This document shows positions 51,716 through 60,617 of a stretch of DNA of 64,000 bases, piece by piece. Under the pieces are notes generated by a model. That model searched no databases, was not told where the DNA came from, and was given only the letters and a program-made list of their open reading frames with translations. Within the stretch, counting starts at the first letter, position 1. Each line of letters starts with the position of its first letter. The position numbers and the translations under genes were made by a program. The DNA is from Lachnospiraceae bacterium (GTDB lineage: Bacteria > Bacillota > Clostridia > Lachnospirales > Lachnospiraceae). The DNA lies in assembly GCA_024693135.1 (NCBI GenBank), contig JAILLN010000033.1:1-64000 (forward strand), given 5' to 3'.

Positions 51716-51745
51716 ATTATAGCAGAGCGCCGCGATCCCTGTCAA
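51716..51745 (-). promoter_or_regulatory. Consensus sigma-A promoter of the symporter
   Basis: On the minus strand, TTGACA (51740-51745), an 18-bp spacer and TATAAT (51716-51721). Both hexamers are perfect. The -35 overlaps the end of apbE. Confidence 0.85.
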
Positions 51746-52740
51746 GGCAAAATCCCATCCTCTCCGATGAAGACCCCTTCCACTCCTTCCTGCTCTGCCA
51801 GAAACCGCTTTCCTTCCTCTTCTCCGAGGATCAGGCATATGGTGGAGAGGGCATCACAATCGCAGGAGCTTCCCTCTGAAGCCGTGACCGTCACGGAAAT
51901 CAGATCCGTTTCCGCCGGATATCCCGTTTCCGGATCCAGGATATGGTGGTATTTCTTCCCATCCGCTTCAAAAAACCGCTCATAAACCCCGGAGGTCACC
52001 GCAGTCTCATCGGCAAGCTCCAGGATCTTCGAGACCTCCGTCCGCTCCGAATACGGCGTCTCGACCCCTACCTTAAAGGCCCCGCCCCCCGGCTTACGGC
52101 CGATGACGGACACATTTCCCCCAAGGCTTACGACCGCTCCCGTGACGCCATTTTCCCGCAGATATTCCCCCAGCCGGTCGGCAATATAGCCCTTGGCCAG
52201 CCCTCCCAGGTCGAGCTTTGCCTCAGGATCCTTAAGCCTCACCCCGCCGTCTCCGATCTCGATCAGGCGGTAATCCACATGGTCCAAAGCCTCCCTGATC
52301 TGTGCATCCTCCGGGAGGCGCGGCTTTTCCGGATGAAAATCCCATAGCTCCGACACGCCCCCGATGGTAATATCAAACCGTCCATGGGAACGCTCTCCCC
52401 AAAGGATGCCCCTTCGGATCACCTCCAGGGTATGGCTGTCGCAGGATACCGTCCTCCCCCCGGATGAATTGATCCGGTCTATGTCGCTCCCCTCCTTTGT
52501 CCTGCTTAAAAGCTTCTCGTATCCGGCGCAAAGAAGAAAGGCGCCGTCTATGATCTCCTGCGCCCTTTCTCTCTCATTTTCATGGGAATCCAGACTATAG
52601 ACCGTAACCTGGCAGATGGTATCAAAATAAAAACTCTGGCCGCCAACCGGCATCCCCGGATGGCCGCAGCCAGGGGGAATGACGCCGATCAAGGCCAGAA
52701 TCAAAAGCAGAACCGCTTTTCTTTTTCCCAGGGTCTTTAT
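51742..52740 (-). CDS. apbE: FAD:protein FMN transferase ApbE (lipoprotein), probable non-ATG start
   Basis: About 332 residues. The signal peptide (KTLGKRKAVLLLILALIGV) ends in the lipobox VIPPGC. ApbE motifs are FYFDTICQVTVYS, SDIDRINSSGG, DLGGLAKGYIAD, VVSLGGNVSVIG and HHILDPETGYPA. It attaches FMN to threonine residues of RnfG and RnfD, and it lies last in the Rnf operon. No ATG, GTG or TTG stands at the expected place. GGGAG is 7 nt before an ATA codon that overlaps the rnfB stop as ATAA. The only in-frame ATG is 81 bp earlier, inside rnfB. The start is therefore uncertain. Confidence 0.85.
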   Translation of the reverse strand: MKTLGKRKAVLLLILALIGVIPPGCGHPGMPVGGQSFYFDTICQVTVYSLDSHENERERAQEIIDGAFLLCAGYEKLLSRTKEGSDIDRINSSGGRTVSCDSHTLEVIRRGILWGERSHGRFDITIGGVSELWDFHPEKPRLPEDAQIREALDHVDYRLIEIGDGGVRLKDPEAKLDLGGLAKGYIADRLGEYLRENGVTGAVVSLGGNVSVIGRKPGGGAFKVGVETPYSERTEVSKILELADETAVTSGVYERFFEADGKKYHHILDPETGYPAETDLISVTVTASEGSSCDCDALSTICLILGEEEGKRFLAEQEGVEGVFIGEDGILP

Positions 52741-53552
52741 GATCTTGCTCCCTTTTGAGCCCTGCGGTTGATGATGCAGTGCCTCGGACACTTCAGGGCA
52801 CAGGCTCCGCAGCTGAAGCATTTCTCATAATCGATCACCGCCACGTGGTCTACCACATGGATGGCATCAAACTTACAGGTCTTCTCACAGATGCCGCAGC
52901 CGATGCAGCTGACCTTGCATACGGTGGTCGCATCCTTTCCGAAGGCTTTATTCGAGCAGAGCACATTCACCAGGCTCTTTTCCGATGTCAGATGGATCAG
53001 CCCGTTGGGGCAGGCCTTCACGCATTTCCCGCAGGCCGTGCATTTCTCCCGGTCTACCACTGCCACGCCGTCTACCACATGGATGGCATCGAATTCGCAT
53101 GCCTTCACGCAGTCGCCCAGGCCGAGGCAGCCATAAGGGCAGGCCATAGCCCCGCCATACAGTGTCTTTGCCGCCCGGCAGCTTTCGATGCCCTCATACT
53201 CGAAGAGCCTCTCCACGTTTTCATCCTTCCCGTCGCAGGATACCACCGACACCTTCCGGTCCATGTCCCCGGCCTCCGTGCCCAGGATGGCAGAAAGCGC
53301 CTCAGCCGTCTCAGGCCCTCCCACGGAGCATTTGTTGCAGGGAATGGAATGGTCCCCGGCCAGCGCATGGGCATAATCATCACAGCCCGCATAGCCGCAG
53401 CCTCCGCAGTTTGCCCCGGGAAGCTTCTCCCTCAGGTCCAGAAACACCTGGTCTTCCTTCACAAAAAAGATTTTTGAAGCGGCGCTCAAAAGCACCCCCG
53501 CCAGGAGCCCGATGACCAGCACCAATATGATCGCTATTACAATCTCGTTCAT
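52737..53552 (-). CDS. rnfB: Rnf complex iron-sulfur subunit RnfB
   Basis: 271 residues. An N-terminal membrane anchor (IVIAIILVLVIGLLAGVLL) is followed by the 4Fe-4S motif CGGCGYAGCDDYAHAL. Several ferredoxin-type motifs follow (CTACGKCVKACPNGLI, CIGCGICEKTC, CFSCGACALKCP). It is the entry point for electrons from reduced ferredoxin. It is the last rnf gene and overlaps the apbE reading frame. Confidence 0.95.
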   Translation of the reverse strand: MNEIVIAIILVLVIGLLAGVLLSAASKIFFVKEDQVFLDLREKLPGANCGGCGYAGCDDYAHALAGDHSIPCNKCSVGGPETAEALSAILGTEAGDMDRKVSVVSCDGKDENVERLFEYEGIESCRAAKTLYGGAMACPYGCLGLGDCVKACEFDAIHVVDGVAVVDREKCTACGKCVKACPNGLIHLTSEKSLVNVLCSNKAFGKDATTVCKVSCIGCGICEKTCKFDAIHVVDHVAVIDYEKCFSCGACALKCPRHCIINRRAQKGARS

Positions 53553-53569
53553 TCTTCTTCTCCCCTGTA

Positions 53570-54160
53570 TTAATTAAACATCCCGGAAAATCCCATAAAC
53601 GCCAGGGACAGGATCGCCGCCGTGATCAAAACGATGGGCACCCCCCGGAAGGGCTCCGGGATCCGGCTCTGGTCTTCGATCTTTCCCCTCACTCCGGCCA
53701 TGATGAATAAAGCAAACCAGAACCCCAGCCCTGCTCCGAAGGCCGTAAACAACGCCTCGATATAGTTCAGATTGTCGTCGATCACGGAAATGCAGACCCC
53801 GAGCACGGCACAGTTGGTGGTGATCAGCGGAAGGAAGATCCCCAGGGATTGATAAAGGGCCGGCATGGATTTCTTCATAAACATCTCCACGAACTGCACC
53901 AGGGCGGCAATGATCAGGATGAATACCACCGTCTGCAGGTATCCGATCCCCATGGGATCCAGGAGAAGCCTCTGGATCGGCCAGGTCACGGCCGTAGCCA
54001 GCACCATGACGAAGGTCACCGCGATCCCCATGCCCTTGGCGCTGTCCAGATCCTTTGACACGCCCAGGAACGGGCAGATCCCCAGAAACTGGGCCAGGGG
54101 ATAATTATCCACCAAAACCATGCTGATGATGATAATGAAAATCGCTCCGATATGAGACAT
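53570..54160 (-). CDS. rnfA: Rnf complex membrane subunit RnfA
   Basis: 196 residues with six membrane segments (IGAIFIIIISMVLVDNYPLA, FLGICPFLGVSK, NCAVLGVCISV). The ATG at 54158-54160 was chosen over the GTG one codon earlier because AGGAGG is 7 nt upstream. It overlaps the rnfE stop by one base. It pairs with RnfE to hold an intramembrane iron-sulfur cluster in the Na+ or H+ pump. Confidence 0.95.
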   Translation of the reverse strand: MSHIGAIFIIIISMVLVDNYPLAQFLGICPFLGVSKDLDSAKGMGIAVTFVMVLATAVTWPIQRLLLDPMGIGYLQTVVFILIIAALVQFVEMFMKKSMPALYQSLGIFLPLITTNCAVLGVCISVIDDNLNYIEALFTAFGAGLGFWFALFIMAGVRGKIEDQSRIPEPFRGVPIVLITAAILSLAFMGFSGMFN

Positions 54161-54903
54161 CACCGCACCTCCTTCTTATCGCAAGAGCCCGCCTCCAGTG
54201 CCTTCTGCTCATCCGAGCAGCTGCCGGCAAGCGCACATCCGGCACAGGAGAAATCCTTCCGGATCTTGCTCTTATCCTTGGTAAAATAATGAACTGCCGC
54301 CATCACGATGGCATATACGAAAAAGCCTCCGGGAACCATGGTCATGATGCTCATCCCCGGCATGAAGCGGGAAAAGAGCGGGATCCCCTTAAAGCCCTTG
54401 GCCAGCCCGAACCAGTCCCCCGCAAGGAGGGAGCCTGTGCCGAATAATTCACGGATCGCTCCCATGATACAGAGCGTAAGCGTAAAGCCAAGTCCCATCC
54501 CCAGGCCGTCCAGTGTAGAATCCAGCGTGGAATTCTTGCTGGCAAACATTTCCGCCCTGCCCAGGATGATGCAGTTGACCACGATCAGCGGCAGATACAG
54601 CCCCAAGGCCTGATAAAGCGGCTGCACATAGGCCTGCAGAAGCATCTGCACGATGGTCACGAAGCCTGCGATCACGGTAATGAAGCAGGGGATCCTGACC
54701 TTATCCGGGATCAGGCTGCGGATCAGGGAAATCACGATATTGGAGCATACCAGCACCGCCGTGGCCGCAAGCCCCATCCCAAGTCCGGTCTCGATGGAGG
54801 TCGATGTGGCAAGGGTAGGACAGGTGCCAAGCACCAGCACAAGCACTGGGTTTTCTTTGATAATGCCGTTTGTAAAGACGGCAGACCTGCTTTTTTCGCT
54901 CAT
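54160..54903 (-). CDS. rnfE: Rnf complex membrane subunit RnfE
   Basis: 247 residues with six membrane segments (ENPVLVLVLGTCPTLATSTS, VVNCIILGRAEMFASKN). A C-terminal cytosolic tail has CAGCALAGSC, which I do not recall from typical RnfE. It overlaps the rnfG stop by 4 bp (ATGA). Confidence 0.95.
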   Translation of the reverse strand: MSEKSRSAVFTNGIIKENPVLVLVLGTCPTLATSTSIETGLGMGLAATAVLVCSNIVISLIRSLIPDKVRIPCFITVIAGFVTIVQMLLQAYVQPLYQALGLYLPLIVVNCIILGRAEMFASKNSTLDSTLDGLGMGLGFTLTLCIMGAIRELFGTGSLLAGDWFGLAKGFKGIPLFSRFMPGMSIMTMVPGGFFVYAIVMAAVHYFTKDKSKIRKDFSCAGCALAGSCSDEQKALEAGSCDKKEVR

Positions 54904-55463
54904 TTGCCCATATCCTCCTTAAACTGCTCCAGGGCGGCATAGACTCCTTCATGGATCGCGCCTCCCGTCACGGATGCCCCGGTTATGAATTCAAACCCGG
55001 TCTCTTTTTTCACATTTTCACTGTCAAGCCCGGCCCGGCCCTGATACTGGGCAAGATAATCCGGGTCGAAATTCTTGGTCCCGACTCCCGGGGTATCCGA
55101 ATGATCCGTCACGGAAACCCCCGTGACCTCCCCATCCCCGGAGATCCCCACCATCATGGTAAGTTCCCCGCCAAAGGAGGTGCACTTCACGGTATAGACA
55201 TATCCCGCTCCGTTGTTGGCCTTATAAGCCTCCACAACCCTGGCTTTTTCATTGGAAGCCAGCCCTTCCCCGGTCTCGTCCGTAAAATCGTCTGCTCCGG
55301 AAAGGAGCTCCATCCTCGTCTGCCTGGCCGCATTTGCCTGATTCCTTGCCGTCACCGGTGCGGATACATGATTCGTCAGCGCCAGGAGAGCTGTAGTCAC
55401 GGTACAGATCACGGTGAGGATGATCACCGGATAAATATATTCCTTATAAGTATCCTTAGCCAC
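54900..55463 (-). CDS. rnfG: Rnf complex flavoprotein subunit RnfG
   Basis: 187 residues from the GTG at 55461-55463 (AAGGAGG 9 nt upstream); a GTG three codons earlier lies on the ribosome site. One N-terminal membrane segment precedes an extracellular FMN domain with the flavinylation motif TGASVT, where ApbE links FMN to the threonine. The start overlaps the rnfD end by 8 bp. Confidence 0.93.
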   Translation of the reverse strand: MAKDTYKEYIYPVIILTVICTVTTALLALTNHVSAPVTARNQANAARQTRMELLSGADDFTDETGEGLASNEKARVVEAYKANNGAGYVYTVKCTSFGGELTMMVGISGDGEVTGVSVTDHSDTPGVGTKNFDPDYLAQYQGRAGLDSENVKKETGFEFITGASVTGGAIHEGVYAALEQFKEDMGK

Positions 55464-56469
55464 TGATCTCACCCTCCTTTTTCTTATTTGTGATGCCGTA
55501 ATACCGGTCGATGGTATACCGGTCGATAAGGGGCGTCATGATGTTCATGAAGAGGATGGCAAAGCTCGCCCCCTCCGGATAGGAGCAGAAGAGCCGGATG
55601 ACCATGGTAAAGAACCCGCAGCCAATGCCGTATATGATTCTTCCATTCCGAAGCACGGGACTTGTGACATAATCCGTCGCGCAGAAAAATGCCCCGAATA
55701 CCACTCCTCCGGCCAGCAGATGGAAAAGAGCCATATAAAAGGCGCTGTATCCCGCCTCCGGCCTGACCAGGTAATAGATCAGGGAGAAAAGGAAAACCGT
55801 CGAAAGATAGGAAACCGGGATCACCGGCGAGATGATCTTCTTTACGATAAGAAAGATCCCTCCCAGGAGGATAGCCAGGATGCAGCATTCTCCAAGGCTC
55901 CCTCCCCGGTTGCCCAGGAGCAGAGCCATCAGGTCCGGCATTCCCTCCATTCCGGATTCACTGAGCATCCCCAGCGGGGTAGCACCCGTTATGGCATCCG
56001 TCCCGGCGCCCATGAACTTCGTGACCCTCCAGGTGGTCATCTGGGAGGTGAAGGAAAGCAGCAGGACGATCCGCCCTACGATGGCCGGATTGGCTATGTT
56101 GCGACCGATGCCCCCGTAAAGGCACTTCACGATGACAATGGCTACGAAGCATCCCACAAAAGCCATCCAGAGAGGAAGGGTGGGAGGCAGGGTCAATGCA
56201 AGTATAGCACCCGTTACCAAACAGGAGCAGTCCCTTGCCGTATTATCCAGATGCATGATCCGGTCATATCCGTATTCGCAAAGCGCACTGAAGGCCATGC
56301 ATCCGGCCAGAAGGATCAGGGAATAAAACCCGAAATAAACGATCCCCATCACCGCAGAGGGTGCCACGGCAAGCAGGACGCAGATCATCGTCTTCCGCGT
56401 ATCCAGGGCCGAAACCAGATGAGGCGACGATGTCACCTTCAGCTTATCATGAAACTGCATATCAGACAT
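55456..56469 (-). CDS. rnfD: Rnf complex membrane subunit RnfD
   Basis: 337 residues with about ten membrane segments. Typical parts are TSSPHLVSALDTRKTM near the start, NPAIVGRIVLLLSF, and DAITGATPLGML, which contains the SGAT-like flavinylation site TGATPL. It overlaps the rnfC stop by 8 bp with GGGAG before the ATG. Confidence 0.94.
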   Translation of the reverse strand: MSDMQFHDKLKVTSSPHLVSALDTRKTMICVLLAVAPSAVMGIVYFGFYSLILLAGCMAFSALCEYGYDRIMHLDNTARDCSCLVTGAILALTLPPTLPLWMAFVGCFVAIVIVKCLYGGIGRNIANPAIVGRIVLLLSFTSQMTTWRVTKFMGAGTDAITGATPLGMLSESGMEGMPDLMALLLGNRGGSLGECCILAILLGGIFLIVKKIISPVIPVSYLSTVFLFSLIYYLVRPEAGYSAFYMALFHLLAGGVVFGAFFCATDYVTSPVLRNGRIIYGIGCGFFTMVIRLFCSYPEGASFAILFMNIMTPLIDRYTIDRYYGITNKKKEGEISG

Positions 56470-57781
56470 TATCTCCCGCCTCCTTTACCAGTGCCTTTGA
56501 AAGCTTATTGATCATGGTCAGCGGACGCCTTGCGGGACATACGAAGCTGCAGCCGCCGCACTCCATGCACTGCATCACCTGCAGATCCTTCAGCCGCTTC
56601 ACGTCCTTCTTCTCATAGGCATCCGCATATGCGCAGGGAAGCAGATGGAAGGGACATCCTTCATGGCATCTCCCGCAGTTGATGCAGGCGCTTTCCTCCG
56701 GAATCCGGGCCTGCTCATCGGAAAAGGCCAAGATCGCGTTGTTATTCTTGATCAGGGGCATCCGGTCAGAATAGACCGCCCTGCCCATCATGGGGCCGCC
56801 CATGAGGATCTTTTTCGGCTCCTTTTTATAGCCTCCGCAGAATTCGATGATATCCCGGATGCTGGCACCGATGGGAGCCAGGATATTCTTCGGCTCCGCC
56901 ACTGCATCTCCGTCCACGGTGATCCGCTTTTTGGTCAGGGGCATGCCGTCCTTCAGGTACTGTCCCACAAACGCAGTGGATGTGATATTCATGACAATGA
57001 GGCCAAGGGAAGCCGGGAGCACTCCCGCCGCGCACTTCTTCCCGGTGATCTCCTCAATGAGGACCCGCTCTGCTCCCTTCGGGTATCTGGCGGGCAGGGG
57101 AAACACCTTGATATTCTCGATGCCCCGTTCCTTCAGGAGCCTGTTGAAGCCCTCGATGGCATCCTGCTTGTTGTCCTCTATGGCGATGAAGCCGTTTTCC
57201 GCGATCAGCCACTTCATCACCGCCAGGGTGCCGTCGATCACATTATCCGCATCCTCCAGCATGGTACGATGGTCTGACGTGATAAAAGGCTCGCACTCCG
57301 CGCCATTGACGATGAACGTATCGATATCGATCAGGTTTTTGGGGTTCAGCTTCACCCAGGTGGGAAAAGCCGCGCCGCCCAGTCCTACCAGTCCGCTCTC
57401 TCTCATGGCCTTGATGAATCCGGGCTGATCCTCCAGGACAGGCGCCTTGATATCCGGCCAGACCTCCTGCTTCCCGTCCGTCTCGATCACCACGTAGGTA
57501 TCCATCCCGCCCATGGCATTCCGCATGGTCTCGATGCCCGTGACCGTGCCCGAAACACTGGAATGGATCGGCACGCTTAAGAAAGCCTCGCTGTCGCCGA
57601 TCTTCTGCCCCACCAGCACATGGTCTCCCTTTTTGACCAGTGGGCTGCAGGGTGCACCGATATTCTCTGACATAGAAAGGCTTACCACAGCGGGGATGGG
57701 CATTTCCTGGGTCGGCATGGCCGCCGTATTCTTGTAATGCCCCGCCTCTATGCTGGGAAGCCTTCTGGTTCCAAACAACAT
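56462..57781 (-). CDS. rnfC: Rnf complex NADH-side subunit RnfC
   Basis: 439 residues from the ATG at 57779-57781 (AGGAGGAGG upstream). The NADH/FMN-binding part contains RESGLVGLGGAAFPTWVKL and VNGAECEPFITSDHR. Two 4Fe-4S motifs are near the C-terminus: CINCGRCHEGCP and CMECGGCSFVCPARRP. It passes electrons from the Rnf chain to NAD+. It is the first gene of the operon rnfCDGEAB-apbE, which couples ferredoxin oxidation to ion export. Confidence 0.95.
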   Translation of the reverse strand: MLFGTRRLPSIEAGHYKNTAAMPTQEMPIPAVVSLSMSENIGAPCSPLVKKGDHVLVGQKIGDSEAFLSVPIHSSVSGTVTGIETMRNAMGGMDTYVVIETDGKQEVWPDIKAPVLEDQPGFIKAMRESGLVGLGGAAFPTWVKLNPKNLIDIDTFIVNGAECEPFITSDHRTMLEDADNVIDGTLAVMKWLIAENGFIAIEDNKQDAIEGFNRLLKERGIENIKVFPLPARYPKGAERVLIEEITGKKCAAGVLPASLGLIVMNITSTAFVGQYLKDGMPLTKKRITVDGDAVAEPKNILAPIGASIRDIIEFCGGYKKEPKKILMGGPMMGRAVYSDRMPLIKNNNAILAFSDEQARIPEESACINCGRCHEGCPFHLLPCAYADAYEKKDVKRLKDLQVMQCMECGGCSFVCPARRPLTMINKLSKALVKEAGDNV

Positions 57782-57865
57782 GTCTCCTCCTCCTGACAAC
57801 CATCCGCGTATTTCCAATGTTTCCAATTATATCACATTCGCCCCCCGCCGTCACATAGAAATCAA

Positions 57866-57906
57866 AACAAAAAGCCGGGCCGGACAAATACTCATCCGGT
57901 CCCGGC
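57866..57906 (-). terminator. Terminator of the DUF6465 gene
   Basis: On the minus strand, a stem with GCCGGGACCGG / CCGGCCCGGC followed by TTTTTGTTTT. It separates the DUF6465 gene from the Rnf operon. Confidence 0.8.
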
Positions 57907-57963
57907 CTGATCGTCATTGATCACCCGGGGGTTCCCCTCATTTTACCGCGCTGAATGCCGGTC

Positions 57964-58428
57964 TTACAGGTCTACCCTTCCTGTCGTCACATTATTGATC
58001 ACATAGTAGCAGGCTCTCTCTTCCGGTTTGATATACAGCTGCACCTGCTTGATCTGATCCCTCTTTCCGCCGTTTGCCACAAAATCCTCGATGGACTTCT
58101 CATTTGCATCCTTAGCATAGAAGGAATTTCCCTGATACTGCACGATGACCTCATGCTCATAGAGCTTGCTGTCAACCTTTGTCTTGACTTCCTTTGCCTT
58201 TTCCTTCACCGCCTTGACCTTGGGCTTAGCCTTTTCCTTCACGGCCTTGACCGTAGGCTCAGCTTTTTCCTTCACCTTCTTTGTGGCCTTCTTCACGGCA
58301 GGCTTGGCCTTTTCCGCAACCTTGTCGATCACTTCATTCACCTGTTCTGTGAAAGACTTCGAAGTACTTTCCTCTGCCTTGGCTCCTGTGTTTTCCGCTT
58401 CCTGCTCCATGTTTTTATTTTCTTCCAT
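57964..58428 (-). CDS. DUF6465-type protein with Lys/Ala repeat region
   Basis: 154 residues from the ATG at 58426-58428 (GGAAGG upstream). The N-terminus is acidic. The middle (about 25-90) is histone H1-like: KPAVKKATKKVKEKAEP then VKAVKEKAKPKVKAVKEKAK. The C-terminal 65 residues form the conserved domain (YEHEVIVQYQGNSFYAKDAN, QVQLYIKPEERACYYVINN). The basic repeats suggest nucleic-acid or envelope binding, but the function is unknown. Confidence 0.75.
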   Translation of the reverse strand: MEENKNMEQEAENTGAKAEESTSKSFTEQVNEVIDKVAEKAKPAVKKATKKVKEKAEPTVKAVKEKAKPKVKAVKEKAKEVKTKVDSKLYEHEVIVQYQGNSFYAKDANEKSIEDFVANGGKRDQIKQVQLYIKPEERACYYVINNVTTGRVDL

Positions 58429-58480
58429 TTCCTTCTTTCCTTCCTTTTGATCAAAACATGTATTGGTCACATTTCCATAT

Positions 58481-58508
58481 AGTATACGCATTTTCTGCAA
58501 TAATGCAA
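58481..58508 (-). promoter_or_regulatory. Promoter of the DUF6465 gene
   Basis: On the minus strand, TTGCAT (58503-58508), a 16-bp spacer and TATACT (58481-58486). Confidence 0.55.
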
Positions 58509-58527
58509 GCTCTTTTTCCATCGCAGC

Positions 58528-58693
58528 GCCTTTTTCCGGGCAATGCGGCACTCTCTTTCCTCCTTCACCACGCCTTTTTCCAGGCAATGCAGCACTCTCT
58601 TTCCTCCTTCACCACGCCTTTTTCCGGGCAATGCGGCACTCTCTTTCCTCCATTACCACGCCCCTTCCGGGCAATGCGCTCCTTTCTTTGCGG
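58528..58693. repeat. 44-bp tandem repeat, 3.7 copies, derived from the DUF6171 gene end
   Basis: Copies start at 58528, 58572, 58616 and 58660. The unit contains GCCTTTTTCCGGGCAATGCG and CACTCTCTTTCCTCC. The rightmost, partial copy is the 3' end of the DUF6171 gene (codons for HCPEGAW), so the array seems to have grown from it. Confidence 0.8.
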
Positions 58694-58904
58694 CCCGAAG
58701 CTCCACATAGCACCCACAGGATAAGCAGGTTCCGGCGGCATGCTTTTTGCAGGCCCCGCACAGATCCAGCCGCTTTGCATAAAGCTCCTCCCCGGTCCTT
58801 TCCTTGGCCGGGATCCCCTCGATCAGGCGCATCGTCATCTGCCTTGTTTTCTCATCCCCGGCCTGGCGGTAGATCTCACAAAGCCGGCATAGATTATCTG
58901 CCAT
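58653..58904 (-). CDS. DUF6171 family small cysteine-rich protein
   Basis: 83 residues from the ATG at 58902-58904 (GGAGG 9 nt upstream). Cysteine pairs CRLC near the N-terminus, then CGACKKHAAGTCLSCGCYVE and a final HCPEG give a zinc-ribbon-like pattern of eight cysteines and a histidine. IPAKERTGEELYAKRLDLC is the family core. Function unknown. Its last codons form the partial fourth unit of a 44-bp tandem repeat. Confidence 0.7.
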   Translation of the reverse strand: MADNLCRLCEIYRQAGDEKTRQMTMRLIEGIPAKERTGEELYAKRLDLCGACKKHAAGTCLSCGCYVELRAAKKGAHCPEGAW

Positions 58905-59053
58905 CCCTGCCATCCTCCATACACCCAATTTAGCAATTCCTCCTGCCTTTTGCAATCTAAGCCTTAAAGTCGCTTGTCTTTTTTATGCGTAACCGATATA
59001 GTGAAATCACTATTAGTTCAGTTCACACATCACTGACAGAAAGGCGGTGTCCA

Positions 59054-60556
59054 ATGAAACGACTGGTGATCAATGCCATTGAAAAGAAATCAAAGATCAA
59101 TAAGGAGCTCTACGGCCACTTCTCCGAGCATCTGGGCAGATGCATCTATGAAGGGCTTTACGTAGGCGAGGATTCCGACATCCCCAACGTAAACGGGATG
59201 CGGAGCGATGTGGTGGAGGCTCTGAAGGCGATCAAGATCCCGGTGCTCCGCTGGCCGGGCGGATGCTTCGCAGACGAATACCACTGGAAGGACGGCATCG
59301 GCCCGAAGAGTTCCCGCAAGAAAATGATCAATACCCATTGGGGCGGCGTCACCGAAGACAACAGCTTCGGCACCCATGAATTCATGGAGCTCGTCTCCCA
59401 GCTTGGCTGCGAGGCCTATATCAATATGAACGTGGGCAGCGGCTCCGTACAGGAAATGAGCGAATGGGTAGAATACCTGACCTTCGGCGGCCTCTCCCCC
59501 ATGGCAAAGCTTCGGGAGCAGAACGGCCGCAAGGATCCCTGGGACGTGAAATATATCGGCGTCGGCAACGAAAACTGGGGCTGCGGGGGCAACATGACCC
59601 CTGAGCACTATGCCAACGAATACCGCCGTTATGCCACCTACTGCAGGAATTATACTGATAAGAAGCTCTACAAGATCGTCTGCGGCCCCAATGTGGACGA
59701 CTATGACTGGACCCGCGGCGTCATGAAGACCGTGGCTCCGCTTCTCAAGACAGATTCCGGCAGGGATCTGGTCCAGGGCATCTCCCTGCACCATTATACC
59801 TTCCCCGGAGGATGGGACAATAAAGGAAAGGCTCTCACCTTTACCGAGGACGAATATTATGAGACCATCAGCCGTACCTATTATATGGAGGAGCTGATCA
59901 CAAGGCATTCCCACATCATCTCCGAATACGACCCCAAGGGACTCATGGGGCTCATCGTGGATGAATGGGGCACCTGGTATCAGGTGGAGGAAGGCACGAA
60001 TCCGGGCTTCTTATACCAGCAGAATACCATCCGGGACGCCATCGTGGCCGGCGTAAACCTCAACATCTTTAACCAGCACTCCGACCGGGTCAAAATGGCA
60101 AATATCGCCCAGATGGTGAATGTCCTGCAGTCCGTGATCCTCACTGAGGGGCCGAAGATGGTAAAGACCCCCACCTACTATGTCTTTGACCTGTACAAGG
60201 ATCATATGGAGGCCGAATTGCTTGGAAGCTTCTTGGAAAACGAGACCATCGGCCCCGAAAAATGGCAGATCCCGATGCTTTCCCACTCTGCCTCCATGGA
60301 TAAGGAAGGATCCATCACCGTGACCCTGGTCAATGCCTCTGCCGGCAAATCCGAATCCATCCGGATCCTGCCTGTGGAATACAAGGCATCCTCGGTCAAA
60401 GGCCGGATCCTCTCCGGAGACCTGCACGACCACAACAGCTTCGAAAACCCTGATGTGGTCTCGGCAAAGGAATTCACGGATTTCACCCAGGACAGCGAAG
60501 GAATAACCGTCAACCTTCCGGCTGGAAGCGTGCTTTGCTTGAGGCTGTCCAAATAA
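59054..60556 (+). CDS. Intracellular alpha-L-arabinofuranosidase (GH51)
   Basis: 500 residues from the ATG at 59054 (AAAGGCGG upstream). The GH51 catalytic acid is Glu173 in [11 protein letters not shown] and the nucleophile is Glu304 in VDEWGTWY. The N-terminal [20 protein letters not shown] is also diagnostic. There is no signal peptide, so it trims arabinose from imported arabino-oligosaccharides. A C-terminal beta domain starts near residue 400. No sugar transporter is adjacent. Confidence 0.94.
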   Translation: MKRLVINAIEKKSKINKELYGHFSEHLGRCIYEGLYVGEDSDIPNVNGMRSDVVEALKAIKIPVLRWPGGCFADEYHWKDGIGPKSSRKKMINTHWGGVTEDNSFGTHEFMELVSQLGCEAYINMNVGSGSVQEMSEWVEYLTFGGLSPMAKLREQNGRKDPWDVKYIGVGNENWGCGGNMTPEHYANEYRRYATYCRNYTDKKLYKIVCGPNVDDYDWTRGVMKTVAPLLKTDSGRDLVQGISLHHYTFPGGWDNKGKALTFTEDEYYETISRTYYMEELITRHSHIISEYDPKGLMGLIVDEWGTWYQVEEGTNPGFLYQQNTIRDAIVAGVNLNIFNQHSDRVKMANIAQMVNVLQSVILTEGPKMVKTPTYYVFDLYKDHMEAELLGSFLENETIGPEKWQIPMLSHSASMDKEGSITVTLVNASAGKSESIRILPVEYKASSVKGRILSGDLHDHNSFENPDVVSAKEFTDFTQDSEGITVNLPAGSVLCLRLSK

Positions 60557-60572
60557 GAGGCTGTCCTGCCCC

Positions 60573-60617
60573 AAGGCCGCGCCGGCTTTGCAAACCGGCC
60601 GGCGCAGGCCTTATTTT
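60573..60617. terminator. Bidirectional terminator after the GH51 gene
   Basis: A long GC-rich stem (AAGGCC / GGCCTT outside, GCGCCGG / CCGGC...GGCGC inside) followed by TTATTTTAT. It overlaps the stop codon of the convergent ABC permease gene. Confidence 0.75.

Noticed and set aside
53849-54104. Plus-strand frames opposite the rnf genes
   Set aside because: Shadow frames of the well supported minus-strand Rnf operon.
58528-58693. CRISPR array
   Set aside because: The 44-bp units are direct tandem copies without spacers and trace back to a gene end.
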